Assembly (NCBI GenBank): GCA_022829145.1
Contig: CM040753.1
Coordinates: 7,534,884 to 7,598,883, forward strand
Length of the DNA: 64,000 bases
Direction of reading: 5' to 3'
DNA from: Albula goreensis
Lineage: Eukaryota; Chordata; Actinopteri; Albuliformes; Albulidae
In this document: positions 1 to 10,290 of the stretch, piece after piece
Layout: each line of letters begins with the position of its first letter
Position numbering within the stretch: the first letter of the stretch is position 1
Made by a program: the position numbers and the translations under genes
The notes under the pieces: model-generated
What the model saw: the letters and a program-made list of their open reading frames with translations, nothing else
Databases searched by the model: none
What the model was told of the DNA's origin: nothing

Positions 1-1390
1 ACACTATTTGGGGTAGCACAGAATAAAATCTTTCAATGCTTTTAACAAAAGGGGACAAATAAAACTGTCTGCTTTAACAGAATCAAGACCCATTTCTAGA
101 ATTTTTTACATTTTTAAAATGACAATCACATTGTGTTTTGTAAAACTAATTTGGTATTCTTCCCCCACACAAAGTCTTCTGAAGAGAGGTTCAAACTGAG
201 TTTTTATTAACTAATTAATCTATTTATAAATTCCTGTATTTTCCTGATGAATAATACAGCAAAGTTGCTTTTATGCGTCCTGTCATATCAAGCAATACTT
301 TGATCAGTCACTAATTAGATGAAAATGAACACCAGAAAGTATCTGTGCATGTAAGGAATTCGGAATACATTAGACCAATGTCGGGATGATTTATTTTGTT
401 TTTCTGTTAATGCTTCTCTAATTGGAAGAGAAGAGAAATCACTAATTAATGCATGCAAGTGAATCAGGACACGGGACAACAGCTCTCGCTTGTCAGTTAA
501 AAACATGGACGTCAGCATTATGAGAACACAGTACTGATGTATGTAAAAACATGCTCATGTCTTACAAAGCAACAGACAAGCTGCATTCTGTTTGTAGTCC
601 ATGATGAATCATCTATAGGGTTTGGGAGGGTTTTTACAGGTGAATATGATTTCCATGAGTGGGAAGGCCCAATAGCTGAAACATGGAAGGTAAGGTGGCT
701 TTAAATTTCGCCAGGGTTCCTTTGGTTGCCCTTACGTTTTTCCCAGCAATGCCAAAGTTCATAGGCCACAGGTGGTCATCAGTGGGGGATACATATTTCC
801 TCCAGTTGGCCTGAGCTTCCACATAGCTGGAAAGGAGATAGAAATTCACACTGGCCCGAGAGTGAGTGCACATGAGAGCATGTCCTTCACCTGCACTGAT
901 ATTTCCATGGACTGTGAGAGTGGAAACTCAAATGACACAGTAATGCAGGATTCCCAGTTTTCCTAACAGGCAAATTTGTGGAAAAAATTATTTCCAAAAC
1001 AACTTACTTCTTAATGGCTGAAATAATAGCACTGATTAACATTCTTCTCTTTTTATAGCTTTGTAAAGCACTTTATTTACTATTATGGCAGAATGCTTGC
1101 ATCATAAAATATGGGTATAAAACTGCTTTATGGTTGCAATATAGTGATATGGAAAGACAATGGATGTAGCACGGGCAAATTTTGAAATGCCATTTTGGGC
1201 ATCACTCTGATGCAGAGAGAACAGGGTTAATCCAGCACGAACCAGGGAAACGGGAGGTGTCTTTGCCCCCTGGCTGTTTGTGGGGCTTGTTTTCATTCAT
1301 TGTATCTCTCAGTGTTGCCTGCTGGAGACTGCATAATGTAAATCATTGCAATGCAAAGGAGTGAGCTTGTGTTTCCTTTTTGTCTCACCC
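1..1390. other. Unique AT-rich sequence, no recognised gene
   Basis: Mixed, mostly AT-rich single-copy sequence. Short open frames occur on both strands, but none resembles a known protein. One internal-exon candidate on the minus strand (736-826) is listed separately. Around 310-530 there are several ATTAG/ATTAA-type homeodomain-like sites. No transposon ends or tandem repeats were seen. Confidence 0.55.
736..826 (-). other. Candidate internal exon, product unrecognised
   Basis: Read on the minus strand, a pyrimidine-rich run ending in TTTCCAG lies just upstream of base 826. A GTAAGG donor follows base 736. The 91 bases between them stay open in the frame that begins YVEAQANWRKYV and ends NFGIAGKN, giving 30 whole codons after one leading base. 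The surrounding frame is open from 873 to 634. I do not recognise the peptide. No partner exon was found in the window, so this could be a chance arrangement or part of a noncoding transcript. The support is the pair of splice-like sites plus the open frame; the exon itself is inferred. Confidence 0.2.
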
Positions 1391-1392
1391 AC

Positions 1393-1393
<1 letters not shown>

Positions 1394-1447
<54 letters not shown>

Positions 1448-1612
1448 TGTGCGTGTGTTTATACAATTTGGTGTGTATGCGCATTTACATCTTTGTGTGT
1501 TTATGTATGAACATATACTTCTGTGTGCTCATGTGCGTGTGCCCATGTGCGTGTGCGTGTATGCATATGTGTGTGCATACACGTGTGCATGTGTGCATGT
1601 GCACACTGCTCA
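1394..1612. repeat. (GT)n microsatellite with degenerate GT-rich tail
   Basis: An uninterrupted GT run of about 50 bases is followed by roughly 165 bases of imperfect GTGTGC/ATGTGT sequence. Open frames here read as poly Cys-Val or His-Thr and are artefacts of the repeat. Confidence 0.95.
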
Positions 1613-1659
1613 CCACCGGCCTCCTGCCCCTCTCTCACCATCCACAACAAATTAGGGGC

Positions 1660-1975
1660 ATTTTTCCCTCATGGTTTCCAAGGTAACCTTCTTGGAAAAA
1701 AGTGAGCTTTTCAGCGGGAGATATCAGCAGGCCGTTGTTATTTACTGTCCGCTGGAGCTCTAATAATCGCTGACGTGCTCCGACACCGTCATCGCCCCAG
1801 CCCACCCTCCACCTTGCGCACGTTCCCTGCCCCTCGCATCTGGGAAAAGCCAACGCTCAAAGACACGTAATTGCAGTTTCCATGGTAATGCGATTAGTGT
1901 TTTTTTTTCCCCCCCGTTTGAACATTTACAGATGGGATTATTATTTTTAACATACCTTTCCTTCTGAATCATGAT
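1660..1975. promoter_or_regulatory. Candidate regulatory block with two RFX X-boxes
   Basis: Two good matches to the RFX X-box (GTNRCC, short spacer, RGYAAC) lie 202 bp apart: GTTTCCAAGGTAAC at 1674-1687 and GTTTCCATGGTAAT at 1876-1889. Between them is non-repetitive sequence that keeps several CpGs. RFX proteins bind such sites, often near ciliary or neural genes. No transcript start or gene is visible nearby, so an enhancer is the likelier reading. Function is inferred from motifs only. Confidence 0.35.
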
Positions 1976-2753
1976 TAGTTAACCATTTGGAGAGTTCATC
2001 AGTAGCAGGTCTCCATTTTGTGGGTGTGTTAGATTCCTGTGTGTTACATACAGGGATATATGCTGGCGTATAACGCATTGTACAGATGGAAGGGAACCAG
2101 GCATCCCAACACACCTCCACAAGGCTTTTTCAAGGATAATTAGTCAAGTTATTCCCCTGCTAATCAGCTTTCGGTAGTTCAACGTCATTTGAAAGAAACA
2201 TGGCAAACAGCTCGGCCACTACTTACCGAGCAATAAATCTAAATTTGAGAAGTGCGAGATTCAATAAACCTGAATCTTAATTACAAATCATGTTTGTTTC
2301 CCGCCGAACCGTGACTATGTGTTTTATGGCTTGCAACAAAACAAAACAGGCATAAAAAATGTCAGCTGAAGTCAGGGCGGGGAACCCCAAACCATAAATC
2401 AGCTTTGCTTAATCTCCGCTCGACAGGGGAAACTTAGTTTACTTTCATAATTAAACCTCACTTCTGGCTATATTTCCTATCAGTCAAAGTCGCTCTTTAA
2501 AGACAAAAGTGGGCCTATGCAGAATGCCCGCTCTGAGCTCACTGGAGCTGAAAATGACGGCATTAAGGAGCTCTGCTCTTTCGCAGCCTTGGCCTTGCGT
2601 GCGCTCGCGTGGAGATGGCTTGGCCGCCGCGCAGAGCCAGCCCCGTCACGGTCACTCAGTGCCTCCGCTTTGGAGAGGAGAGGGGTTTCATGACGGCTTC
2701 TAGCTGATACTTCCCTTTTTGACAGCCCTCCTGGTTGAGGAGGTGGGCAATAC
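1976..2753. other. Unique sequence with a possible conserved noncoding block
   Basis: No gene seen. The part from about 2190 to 2500 is even-textured and free of simple repeats, with TTAATTACAAATC and CATAATTAAACC homeodomain-like sites. That texture is typical of conserved noncoding elements. From 2560 to 2700 it becomes GC-richer with several CpGs. Confidence 0.35.
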
Positions 2754-2792
2754 ATTGTGTGTGTGTGTGTGTGTGTGTGTGCATGTGTGTAT
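2754..2792. repeat. (TG)n microsatellite
   Basis: A near-pure TG run of about 27 bases, then GCATGTGTGTATG. Confidence 0.9.
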
Positions 2793-4319
2793 GGGATGCC
2801 CCATCTCAAGGCCTGTTCTCCGCCCGTTCTCCGGCCAGCTGGCACGCAGACACATCACACGCTGTTGCCAAGGCTGGCACAAGATCGCACGATGTCAACC
2901 CCCACCTCCCTCCCCCAAACCCCTCCAACCCCCTCAGCTCCTCTCCCAAAAATTCAGGGATCAGGTGATCAGGCCTTAATTTGCATTTCCAACAGCAGTG
3001 TTCAGCTGCAGAAGCCCAGCATCTTCTCCAGCGAACCCTGGCCAGGTCCTGGATGTGTGTGCTGCTGTTCTCAACAAAATTTACATCAACATCTGGTCCC
3101 TCACCCTGACTTCTGAAAGTGTTATATATATTTCTATAAATTGTGCAGTACATACATAAATATTAACCGCTTTGGGTATGAATAGGCAGTATGGAAATGT
3201 GAGACTGTGAAATAAAGTGACATGAAAGTGTCAGCAAATTCAATGTCAAAATTGTCTGAGACGATTTCATTGCAAGAGGGAAATATCATCAAGCATGCTT
3301 GAGGCAAAAGGACACTTAAAACTAAGAAAACAGTGGATCGATATGTTTTCAAATGGCTAAAACAAAGCTTGTAGAAAATCTTCTTAGCTCTCCTTAAGAA
3401 GACAATTTCAGCTAACCTGGCCAAAGTGCAGCCATTCAGGAGTATAACACTACTCAGATAAGCAGAGGTATAACAAGAGAAATACTACTCTGAATCTTAG
3501 CTTAGAAATGACAAGTGGAATTGACTGTGAAACTCAATATTTTATCTTGGGTTTGCTGTGGGTGAAACATGTTCAGATTTTGGTTGGTTTCCTAAATGAC
3601 AGGGATTTTAACGGATCTTGAAAATTTGGAAGATGTGCCAAAAAATGTCCAAGAAATGAGAAAATAATCTTTCCCTCTTAAATTGCAGCAGTGATGCAGG
3701 ACTAGCAGTGCAATTTGGTTAGATTAAACAGAAGCATTAGTGACCCTCATCCTCTCAACTGCAGAAAAAGTGAGGTCATATCCATCAACACAATTCACAG
3801 AATATTTCATGGTACCCAGGGGCCTGTAGTTTGCATTGCACTGCAATCTTTTCATCATTGTTAACCAGCATCTGTTTTCTCCACTGCAGCCTTGTACCTG
3901 TTGAGAGATACATTAGTTAATTAAAAGTTTTCAAGATGTGATTTCAAAAATATTTGAACACATTCATTCAGTTCAGGGTATACCTCACAGTCAGTTTGTG
4001 TTAACTCACTTAAAAGGCAATGGACCTTCACCCATAGAACCTCATCAATTTTTTCAAAAAGCACACATTTTCATCAGAGAAAAAAGTAGCTTGGTACATA
4101 TTAAAAAGAACAGGAAAATAAAATAAAGAGAAAATAAACCTGACATTAACCAGACGTCTCCTCCCTTGGCAAGAGAGAATGGCTTGCAAATCCACATCCC
4201 CCACCTCAGCCACAGCAAAAAATAAATAAATAAATACATGAAACCATAAACTGCCATTAAGCCACAGGACGCATGCACAAAAAACAAAACAAAAAAAAAC
4301 TATCCCTTTAACAGCCAGG
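2793..4319. other. Unique sequence, no gene seen
   Basis: GC-rich and C-tract bearing to about 2960 (runs such as CCCCCACCTCCCTCCCCC), then AT-rich. I see no splice-flanked open frame, repeat ends or RNA gene. A short A-rich stretch lies at 4210-4310. Confidence 0.5.
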
Positions 4320-4732
4320 TGCACTCTATTCAATATCCTTTTCTGACCTTGAGACAAGTGTCCTCTTGCCAAATGCTCCTTTGTCTCTGTGAAACGGCAG
4401 CAATCAGAAATGGCAGACTGCAGGTCCCCCACCGGACGATGCACAAACGAAGGGGACAGAGCCCCCGTGGGCTGCTGGGGCCCGCAGTGAAAACGAGAGC
4501 TGCCACAGGGGCAGAGATAATTAGAGGCCTGCCTCCCTGCCCTGCTCTGGATGCAGCCTGCAGCTGAGCTCCCCCTGCCCCCCAAAGCCCCCCACCCCCA
4601 ACAACCCCCCGCACACCGTACTCTGCCTGCACCCGCTGCTATGGCGATACAGCATTCTGCCCCAGTCACTAAGACTCCAGGGAGACACAGATGCAGGGGT
4701 GCTGGGGTCCTACCAATAAAAAGCACACCGGT
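4320..4732. other. GC-rich unique block with C-tracts
   Basis: Moderately CpG-bearing sequence containing GATAATTAGAGG near 4515-4530 and a dense C-tract at about 4569-4612, which could form a G-quadruplex on the minus strand. Overlapping open frames on both strands (one of 232 codons, minus, extending beyond this block) have no recognisable domain and follow from the GC bias. Confidence 0.4.
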
Positions 4733-4756
4733 GGGGGTGGGGGAGGGGGTTGTGGG
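4733..4756 (+). other. G-quadruplex motif
   Basis: Three runs of five G separated by single bases, then TTGT and GGG. This gives four G-runs with short loops, a strong match to the standard quadruplex pattern. It sits 14 bp before element A copy 1. Confidence 0.75.
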
Positions 4757-4770
4757 AGCTGTCCAGCAAG

Positions 4771-4916
4771 AGAGAAAGAGAGAGACCTATAAAAAGATAC
4801 AGAACACTCTTACATACAAACTCATACAGGTTATTGCCTAGGTCTGTCGAATTTTGTTGCCCATTAGTACACAGATGCATATAAAATAGAAGGAAGTGGT
4901 CAGAGGCTTTTTAATA
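4771..4916 (+). repeat. Element A, copy 1 (unnamed dispersed repeat)
   Basis: This segment matches 8750-8830 and 8941-9096 over most of its length: a GA-rich lead, then ACAGAA-ACACTCT, ACAAACTCATA-AGG, a TATTG-TTAGG-like stretch, GTTGCCCATTAG, GCATATAAAA-AG, GGAAGTGG and TTTAATA. By eye about three quarters of positions agree. The orientation is the same in all copies. I saw no terminal inverted repeat, no coding capacity and no poly-A tail, so the class is unknown. A weaker match to the GGGGCTG lead of the later copies may begin near 4694. Confidence 0.7.
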
Positions 4917-5154
4917 TGGCTATGTATTTTTAATAATACTATGAGAGACAGGCATAGAAGCAACTCTAGCTGTGATCCAGAGTTGACTGGTTTTCCAGAG
5001 TATGATAATTATAGTATAATTTCTGTTACATTCATCATGGCCTTTTTTTTTTTTTTTTTGGTATTAAATATTTTGTCATTCATACTTTATTGAGTCACTT
5101 TGTATTGTGTCATACATATGCTTTGCGGAAATATAATGTCAAAGGGTAAAAGGC
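4917..5154. other. AT-rich spacer with poly-T tract
   Basis: No gene seen. A run of T from 5042 to 5059 is the main feature. Confidence 0.6.
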
Positions 5155-5362
5155 AATACAAACAGGAAGACAGTAAGAGACAATGACAGAAATGGGTAGA
5201 TGGGCGGATAGGTGAGAGATAGTGAGGAAAATAAGGAAGGAAAGAAGAAATATGTGAAAGGATGTGAACATAAGACTGAGATGGAGTGAGTGAGGATTGA
5301 GAGAGAAGGATGAGAGGGAGAAGGGACATAGAGAGGGAGCTTTGGCAGGAGGCAGAGAGCCC
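5155..5362 (+). repeat. Purine-rich (GA-biased) tract
   Basis: About 200 bases on the plus strand are made mostly of A and G, with many GAGA, GGAAGG and GAGAGGGA words. This is a low-complexity polypurine tract. Open frames on the opposite strand here are Ser/Leu/Pro-rich artefacts. Confidence 0.7.
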
Positions 5363-5639
5363 ACTGTTACCTAAATCACAGATACAATATTAATATGCTT
5401 TTTACTTATTTACAAATGTTACAATCTTTCATGAGTATTTTAAAAAAATATGGTGAAATATGGTAGTTAACATATGATTGTTCATCAAAATTATGTATAA
5501 GACCTTGTCCTTATTCATTTCACGTTTGTCTTCTCCCTGTACCTGGTGTGTTTCGCAATTTCCATGGTGCCTTTTCAATCCAATAAGAATAAACCACAGT
5601 AAATTATATTTAAGCATGTTATTTTTAAAGTGCAATCAC
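5363..5639. other. AT-rich spacer
   Basis: Nothing recognised. Confidence 0.6.
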
Positions 5640-6150
5640 TTTGCATGAATAAAATGAGCTGAGGGTTACAGCGCTGCGGGCCTGGGTGGCTACGCATACG
5701 AAATCATGCCAGAATTGTTAACTGACATTTCCTGTCTGCTGAGATGTAAACTCAGTCTTCAGCAAAAGGCCTCACTTCATATCAGTTTAATTAGGGCCTG
5801 GCTGTTTATTTAAAACAAGGCTTTGCTCTGCACCAAAATGGCAGCTAGAATCGTTGGAAGAATCATAGGACTCAGACTCCAGAGGTGAAACTTAAAAACC
5901 ATGATCTCTTTCATTGGCGCGAATCTGGCATGAGTGCCTTTCAAAACGGCACAGATATTTACCCTCAAATGATGTCTTTGGATGAGGACACTTCCTGTGT
6001 CTGTCACTCAAGTGGCGTGACATATTCATTAGTTTTTATAATGACAGGCCTTTCCGTGGGATGAGATGCAGGTCAGCTTAATATCTCCGACAGTCTCATC
6101 ATGTGTCTGCACAAGTCTTCAAGGATTTCAACAGCCAGTCAGTCCACAAA
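5640..6150. promoter_or_regulatory. Candidate conserved noncoding block
   Basis: About 500 bases of repeat-free, evenly mixed sequence with scattered CpG, an AGTTTAATTAGGGCC homeodomain-like site near 5785-5800, and ATTCATTAG near 6024. It contrasts with the AT-rich, low-complexity flanks. Enhancer role is inferred from texture and motifs only. Confidence 0.3.
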
Positions 6151-6780
6151 GCCCTGATTTTTTATTTATTATATATTACTTTTTATTTATTTATTTTGCT
6201 TTTATCTTTGCCACTGCATGATTCAGGGTGCACAAACACACAGTGACATCAGGTCACCTCCACCTACATTCCAGTGACAGCACTGAAATATGAAAACAGC
6301 AAGAATATATGTATGTATGTGTCTACACTTCAGCATAATCATTATTTTAAATTGCTATTTAAATTATAGCTTTGTTCCACCTGAATGCACTACTCGTTCA
6401 GAGACACGTAATAGAAATTGTGACTTGAAAGGGCAATATTACTACATTTTCACCATAGTATGACATATTTTTTTTATTATACATGCATTTTAGTTCAGAG
6501 GCCACACTATGCCAATATGAAAACTAGGCCATTAAAGAAACAACAGTAAATGCCCTTAAACTGTTAAAATATATGAAAATCATGTAAATATACACAATTT
6601 AATTATGAGTTATGGCATTCATAAATATACAGAGATATGGTAGAGATGATATTAGATGTGCTGGCCTCATATTGCACATGTTATTCTGACTCATTGGGTG
6701 TAATCACCCGGTTTTCATTCACCCCTGCCCGTAATGTATGCATGAAACAAGGAGTGATGCATGTAATTATCACGTAAATG
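6151..6780. other. AT-rich spacer
   Basis: Runs such as TTTTTATTTATTATATATTAC and TTATTTATTTATTTTGC at 6158-6200, and ATGTATGTATGTG at 6307-6322. No gene or mobile element recognised. Confidence 0.6.
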
Positions 6781-7075
6781 TCACACTTATTATAAAATGA
6801 ATAAGTCCTCGGGTTTGTTGTCCTTATCCCCGGCTCCCTGGTCTCAGATCAGTGGCGTTCTAATGACCCGATATTCAATTAGGGAGCGGGTTCTCATGGC
6901 GCCGCCCTGCTGGAGCTACTCTCCCGCATGGCGCGGCACAGCGTGCGTGACCTCTCCGGCGCCGAGCGCGGAGTGCGGCGGCTGTCCCCGCGGTGGTCGC
7001 CACGTGTGAGGGATCTACGACGCCGAGTGGAACGCGTGACAGGTGCCCGGCGCTGGCTCACTGTGTGTGACAGGC
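6781..7075. promoter_or_regulatory. CpG-rich block without a visible gene
   Basis: From about 6890 to 7070 CpG is close to unsuppressed (GGCGCCG, GGCGCGGC, CCGGCGCCGAGCGCGG and others), unlike most of the window. It is short for a CpG island. Upstream are ATTCAATTAGGGAG and GCATGTAATTATCACG. The open frame through it (6797-7009, plus) has no known domain. It could be an orphan promoter, an enhancer, or simply GC-rich sequence. Confidence 0.35.
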
Positions 7076-7699
7076 ACTGCTGCCAACTCTAACTCTTACA
7101 TAAAGTTACCCTCCAGAAGTTTACTTTCATAGCCACTACATATAGTGCTGGAGGTTATTCAGGGGGTGCCATGATTCCTTTTTCAACTTACTTCTTTGGT
7201 TTTTTTTGGGGGAGTTCTGTTACACACCAACATCCTGTATCAATTTTGTGCTAGGTCTTTCAGCATTGCCTGTGTGTAAGCATCATTAGGACTCTGTAAA
7301 ATTCTTCAGGTCTGACAAGGATACTCCCAAAGGGCGGAAACAATGGTGACAGAGGTCCCTGGAGTGGGGTGCACTGTGCGACAGCATGCTGGAGCTCACC
7401 CCCTCATGTGTGTGCCATTCTTAACTGAGCCCAACATGGATACCCCCTGATTGGGAGCGCAGTGGTGGGATTAGCCTGCTGGAGGGCACCCCGCAATGCG
7501 CAGCAGCGGGGTCCCTTCCTGTTCTCGTCTCCCCAGGTTCCCTTCTGCCCTTCCCTCGTTTCTGTGCTATGTTGCTTGCCCTCCGCGCCCCCACCGACAC
7601 CCCCCAACACTTCTCTGAGGGAACAGACCAAGGTGTGACCTTTTCTTTCCCCCACAGCTTCCCAAAAAAGGAGGGGATCGCTGCTGCCCCCCCCAGCTC
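7076..7699. other. Unique sequence, no gene seen
   Basis: Mixed composition, becoming GC-rich after 7330. An 83-codon minus-strand frame at 7404-7655 has no recognisable feature. Confidence 0.5.
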
Positions 7700-7950
7700 T
7701 CTGGACCGGCAGAGCGGCAGTAATTAGCTAAACAGTGTCCTAATGGCTGCAGATGCCATCTGTTCTGCAGGCAGGCGGAGAGAGAGGGGTCTCACACCTT
7801 TTAATGGGCCTAAATATTCGCACCGAGTAATTAGCTGACATCACCGTGTGAGACTTGCACCACGCAGTGCGCGGCGGGAGGAATTAGCATTGTGCGCCAT
7901 GGAGAGCCTCGCGGAAGCACCGCCCTCCAATTACTCTGCCCCTCCGACCC
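7700..7950. promoter_or_regulatory. Candidate enhancer with a repeated TAATTAGCT site
   Basis: AGTAATTAGCTAA at 7719-7731 recurs as AGTAATTAGCTGA at 7826-7838, 107 bp away. GGAATTAGCATTG follows at about 7880 and CCAATTACTC at about 7927. TAATTA is the core site of many homeodomain proteins, so the cluster suggests a developmental enhancer. CpG is retained from 7860 to 7925. Function is inferred. Confidence 0.4.
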
Positions 7951-8112
7951 AACCCCGGGCACTGTTCCCCAAACCCCTGCCCCCTGCCCCCCTTCCCCCG
8001 TGTCACAGTGCGTTCATGTTATTCAAAGTCATAGAGGACAGAGACTACCCTCCATGCTCCCCATGACCCCAAAGTAACAGTCAGACAGACAGGTCTGTGT
8101 GCATGTGAACTT

Positions 8113-8114
<2 letters not shown>
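7951..8114. other. C-rich spacer
   Basis: C-rich to about 8000 (CCCCAAACCCCTGCCCCC), then mixed. No gene. Confidence 0.5.

Positions 8115-8178
<64 letters not shown>
8115..8178. repeat. (GT)n microsatellite
   Basis: About 60 bases of pure GT, ending in GCGCGCAC. Confidence 0.95.
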
Positions 8179-8181
<3 letters not shown>

Positions 8182-8653
8182 CTCTCTGAGATATGTGTAT
8201 AAAAAATGTCGGTACACTCCGACTCGGTTTCTCAGGAATTTTATTTGTGGTTATAATTCTCTTATAATTTGGGCTTTTTATGAATGCATTGTTAGTACAC
8301 AAGATGATTTGTTAGCATAGTTTACTTGCATTAGTGCCTCATGTATGTCATGTTACAAATATACTCATTGGGAATGTTGTGAAACCCCCTGTGAAATTTT
8401 TCTGCAATTAAAGCATGGGGGTGAGGGGGTTAAGAACTGGGCTGCAGGTATCGCTAAAGTCACGTAGATTGAACATCACAGCATGTCTATCCAGGTGCTT
8501 ATACTAAAACAAGCTGCTGTAGCCCAGAGCTAATCATTCTACCCACTTAATTTAAAGAAATTTAAAAATCCATATGAAAGCACTCCACTCCACTGCCTGG
8601 GTCGTCCATCAGAGGGCCAGCCCATAATGAGGGCCCGAATGGAGGCAGTGAAG
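8179..8653. other. Unique sequence, no gene seen
   Basis: AT-rich to about 8400, then mixed. CCCATAATGAGGG and GAGCTAATCATTC are possible homeodomain-like sites. Confidence 0.5.
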
Positions 8654-8831
8654 CAGGGGCTGGAGGTGCTTGGGCACAGGGATTAGGCACCTGTGAGAAA
8701 GAGAGTCAGAGAGAGAGAGAGAGAGAGAGGGAGAGACGGGGGTGGGAAGAGAGAGAAAGAGGTCTATAACAGAAAGACAGAAAACAGTCTGAAATACAAA
8801 CTCATATAGGCTATTGATTAGGCCTATGGGA
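8654..8831 (+). repeat. Element A, copy 2 (first unit of a tandem pair)
   Basis: The unit begins CAGGGGCTGGAGGTGC, passes ATTAGGCACCTGT-GAG and a (GA)n tract at about 8700-8760, and ends in ACAAACTCATATAGGCTATT then GATTAGGCCTATGGG. The whole unit is repeated immediately downstream. It lacks the GTTGCCCATTAG to TTTAATA portion that copies 1 and 3 have. Confidence 0.75.
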
Positions 8832-8875
8832 CAGGGGCTGAGGGTGTTAGCGCTCAGAGATTAGGCACCTGTATG

Positions 8876-8916
<41 letters not shown>

Positions 8917-9096
8917 AAGATTGAGACAGAGAGAGAGAGACAGAGGGAGAGAGATTGAGAAGCCTTAACAAGCGGACAGAAAACACTCTCAAATACAAAC
9001 TCATATAGGCTATTGATTAGGCCTATGGAAGCTGGTTGCCCATTAGGACACTGCTGCATATAAAACAGGAGGAAGTGGACACAGGCTCTTTAATAA
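8832..9096 (+). repeat. Element A, copy 3 (second unit, with full 3' part)
   Basis: It starts CAGGGGCTGAGGGTG, 178 bp after the start of copy 2, and keeps ATTAGGCACCTGTATGAG. A longer GA tract follows at 8879-8954, then ACAAACTCATATAGGCTATT and GATTAGGCCTATGG. It continues into GTTGCCCATTAGGACAC, CTGCATATAAAACAGGAGG and TTTAATAAA, matching copy 1. The tandem pair probably arose by unequal exchange through the GA tracts (inference). Confidence 0.75.
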
Positions 9097-9394
9097 AGCA
9101 AGGTTTTTTTTTTTTAACCACCCTTTGGAAGTGTGCTTTCAATTGATTTCATCCTGGAACTAGAGATATTGATATACTCCATCCTTGTGGAAAAATCAAT
9201 GGAAGGTTTCATCAAAAAAAAAAAAACAACCTCCTGCTTCTGCTCTTCTGTTGTGGCCCAGGATGAAAGGCAGACAGAGGGGTTTTCAGGTGCCCCATGC
9301 CACATGCCGCATGCCCCACACCTGAGACCCTACACCCCACACCCATGGCCTGAACCCCACCTTCCTCCTCCCTTTTGTTCCTTTGAAAGAGGTG
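9097..9394. other. Spacer with poly-T and poly-A tracts
   Basis: T-run at 9105-9115 and A-run at 9213-9224. A repetitive CATGCC/CACACC segment lies at 9295-9350. No gene. Confidence 0.5.
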
Positions 9395-9512
9395 GAGCAG
9401 AGCGAGAGGGGGGAGCGAAAGAGAGAGAGGGAAAAAGAGAGACAGGGAGAGAGAGAGAGAGGGGGAAAGAGAGCAGAACCAAGAGAAGGTGGAGAGAGAG
9501 CGCTAGGGGACC
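9395..9512 (+). repeat. (GA)n purine-rich low-complexity tract
   Basis: Imperfect GAGAGAGGGAAAGAG repeats. The 188-codon plus-strand frame crossing it reads as Glu/Arg-rich low complexity and is not a gene. Confidence 0.8.
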
Positions 9513-9879
9513 AGGTTTGGTGGAAGCTCCATTCAGGAGGGGTGGGGGGACGGCTGTGAGCTCAGAAAGGCAGTTGATAGTTTTGAGTGATGGACATAGA
9601 AGGTGGCTGGGGCCAAGACCAGACACTGACCCCCCCGCCGCGTCTAACAGCCAGCCGGGAAAAAGCAAGATGATAATCCTATGTAGATACAACTACTGAC
9701 TGCCCAAGGGTGTGTTTGAGTGGGGGGGTGAAGGAATGGCGCTTCTACAGAAAAGCAGATCTCCTGCAGACAAAGGTCCTGACTCTAAATAAACAGGATT
9801 ACATAGGAGACCAGGCACAAGGATTATGCACAGCCAAGTAAAAAAAAGAAAGAAAAAAAAGGGTAGAGCCGGAAGGCAG
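9513..9879. other. Unique sequence, no gene seen
   Basis: Mixed composition, with an A-rich run at 9838-9860. Confidence 0.5.
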
Positions 9880-10290
9880 CTCCGAGGGTCCGGCGGTCTG
9901 AGCCGCAGAGGGTATGACACATTCAGCCCCTGAGGATGACCTCCTCACGGCAAGGCCCCACAGAGACGTGCATCCAACCGCTGCTTATCCACGGAGCTGA
10001 CCCGAGCGGACTGGCGCACGCGGGCCGGGCCGGTCCCCGCGGACGGAGCTCCCCACGTTCAGTTGAGAGGGGTCTCCCCTGCGCTGCCACGGGGGGATAG
10101 ATGAGAATATTAATCAAGTGAGACGTGCACGCAGGAGCTCCAGAGCCGCCCCGCCTGGGCCCCCCGTGGGCGAGCGCTCCTCCGCCACGAGTGGGGGAAT
10201 CACTGGCGGTTCAACCGCTCTCCTTTCTTGTTTCGTGTCATCGCTCTGATCAAAGGCTGCGGGATTGATTTCCCTTCCTCTCCTGCCAGT
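9880..10290. promoter_or_regulatory. CpG-island-like block without a visible gene
   Basis: About 400 bases with frequent CpG (CCGGCGGTC, GCGCACGCGGGCCGGGCCGG, CCCGCGGACGG, GGGCGAGCGC), clearly above the surroundings. No open frame here has a known domain. Orphan CpG islands often mark enhancers or alternative and noncoding-RNA promoters. Which applies cannot be told from the sequence. Confidence 0.45.

Noticed and set aside
1394-1686. Cys-Val-rich open frames over GT repeats
   Set aside because: Direct translation of dinucleotide repeats, seen at every GT/CA tract in the window.
4028-4726. A 232-codon minus-strand open frame
   Set aside because: No recognisable domain, no splice or promoter context. 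It covers GC-rich C-tracts and A-rich sequence that happen to lack stops.
9133-9699. A 188-codon plus-strand open frame
   Set aside because: Its middle is Glu/Arg low complexity from a GA tract, and the opposite strand is also open over the same tract.
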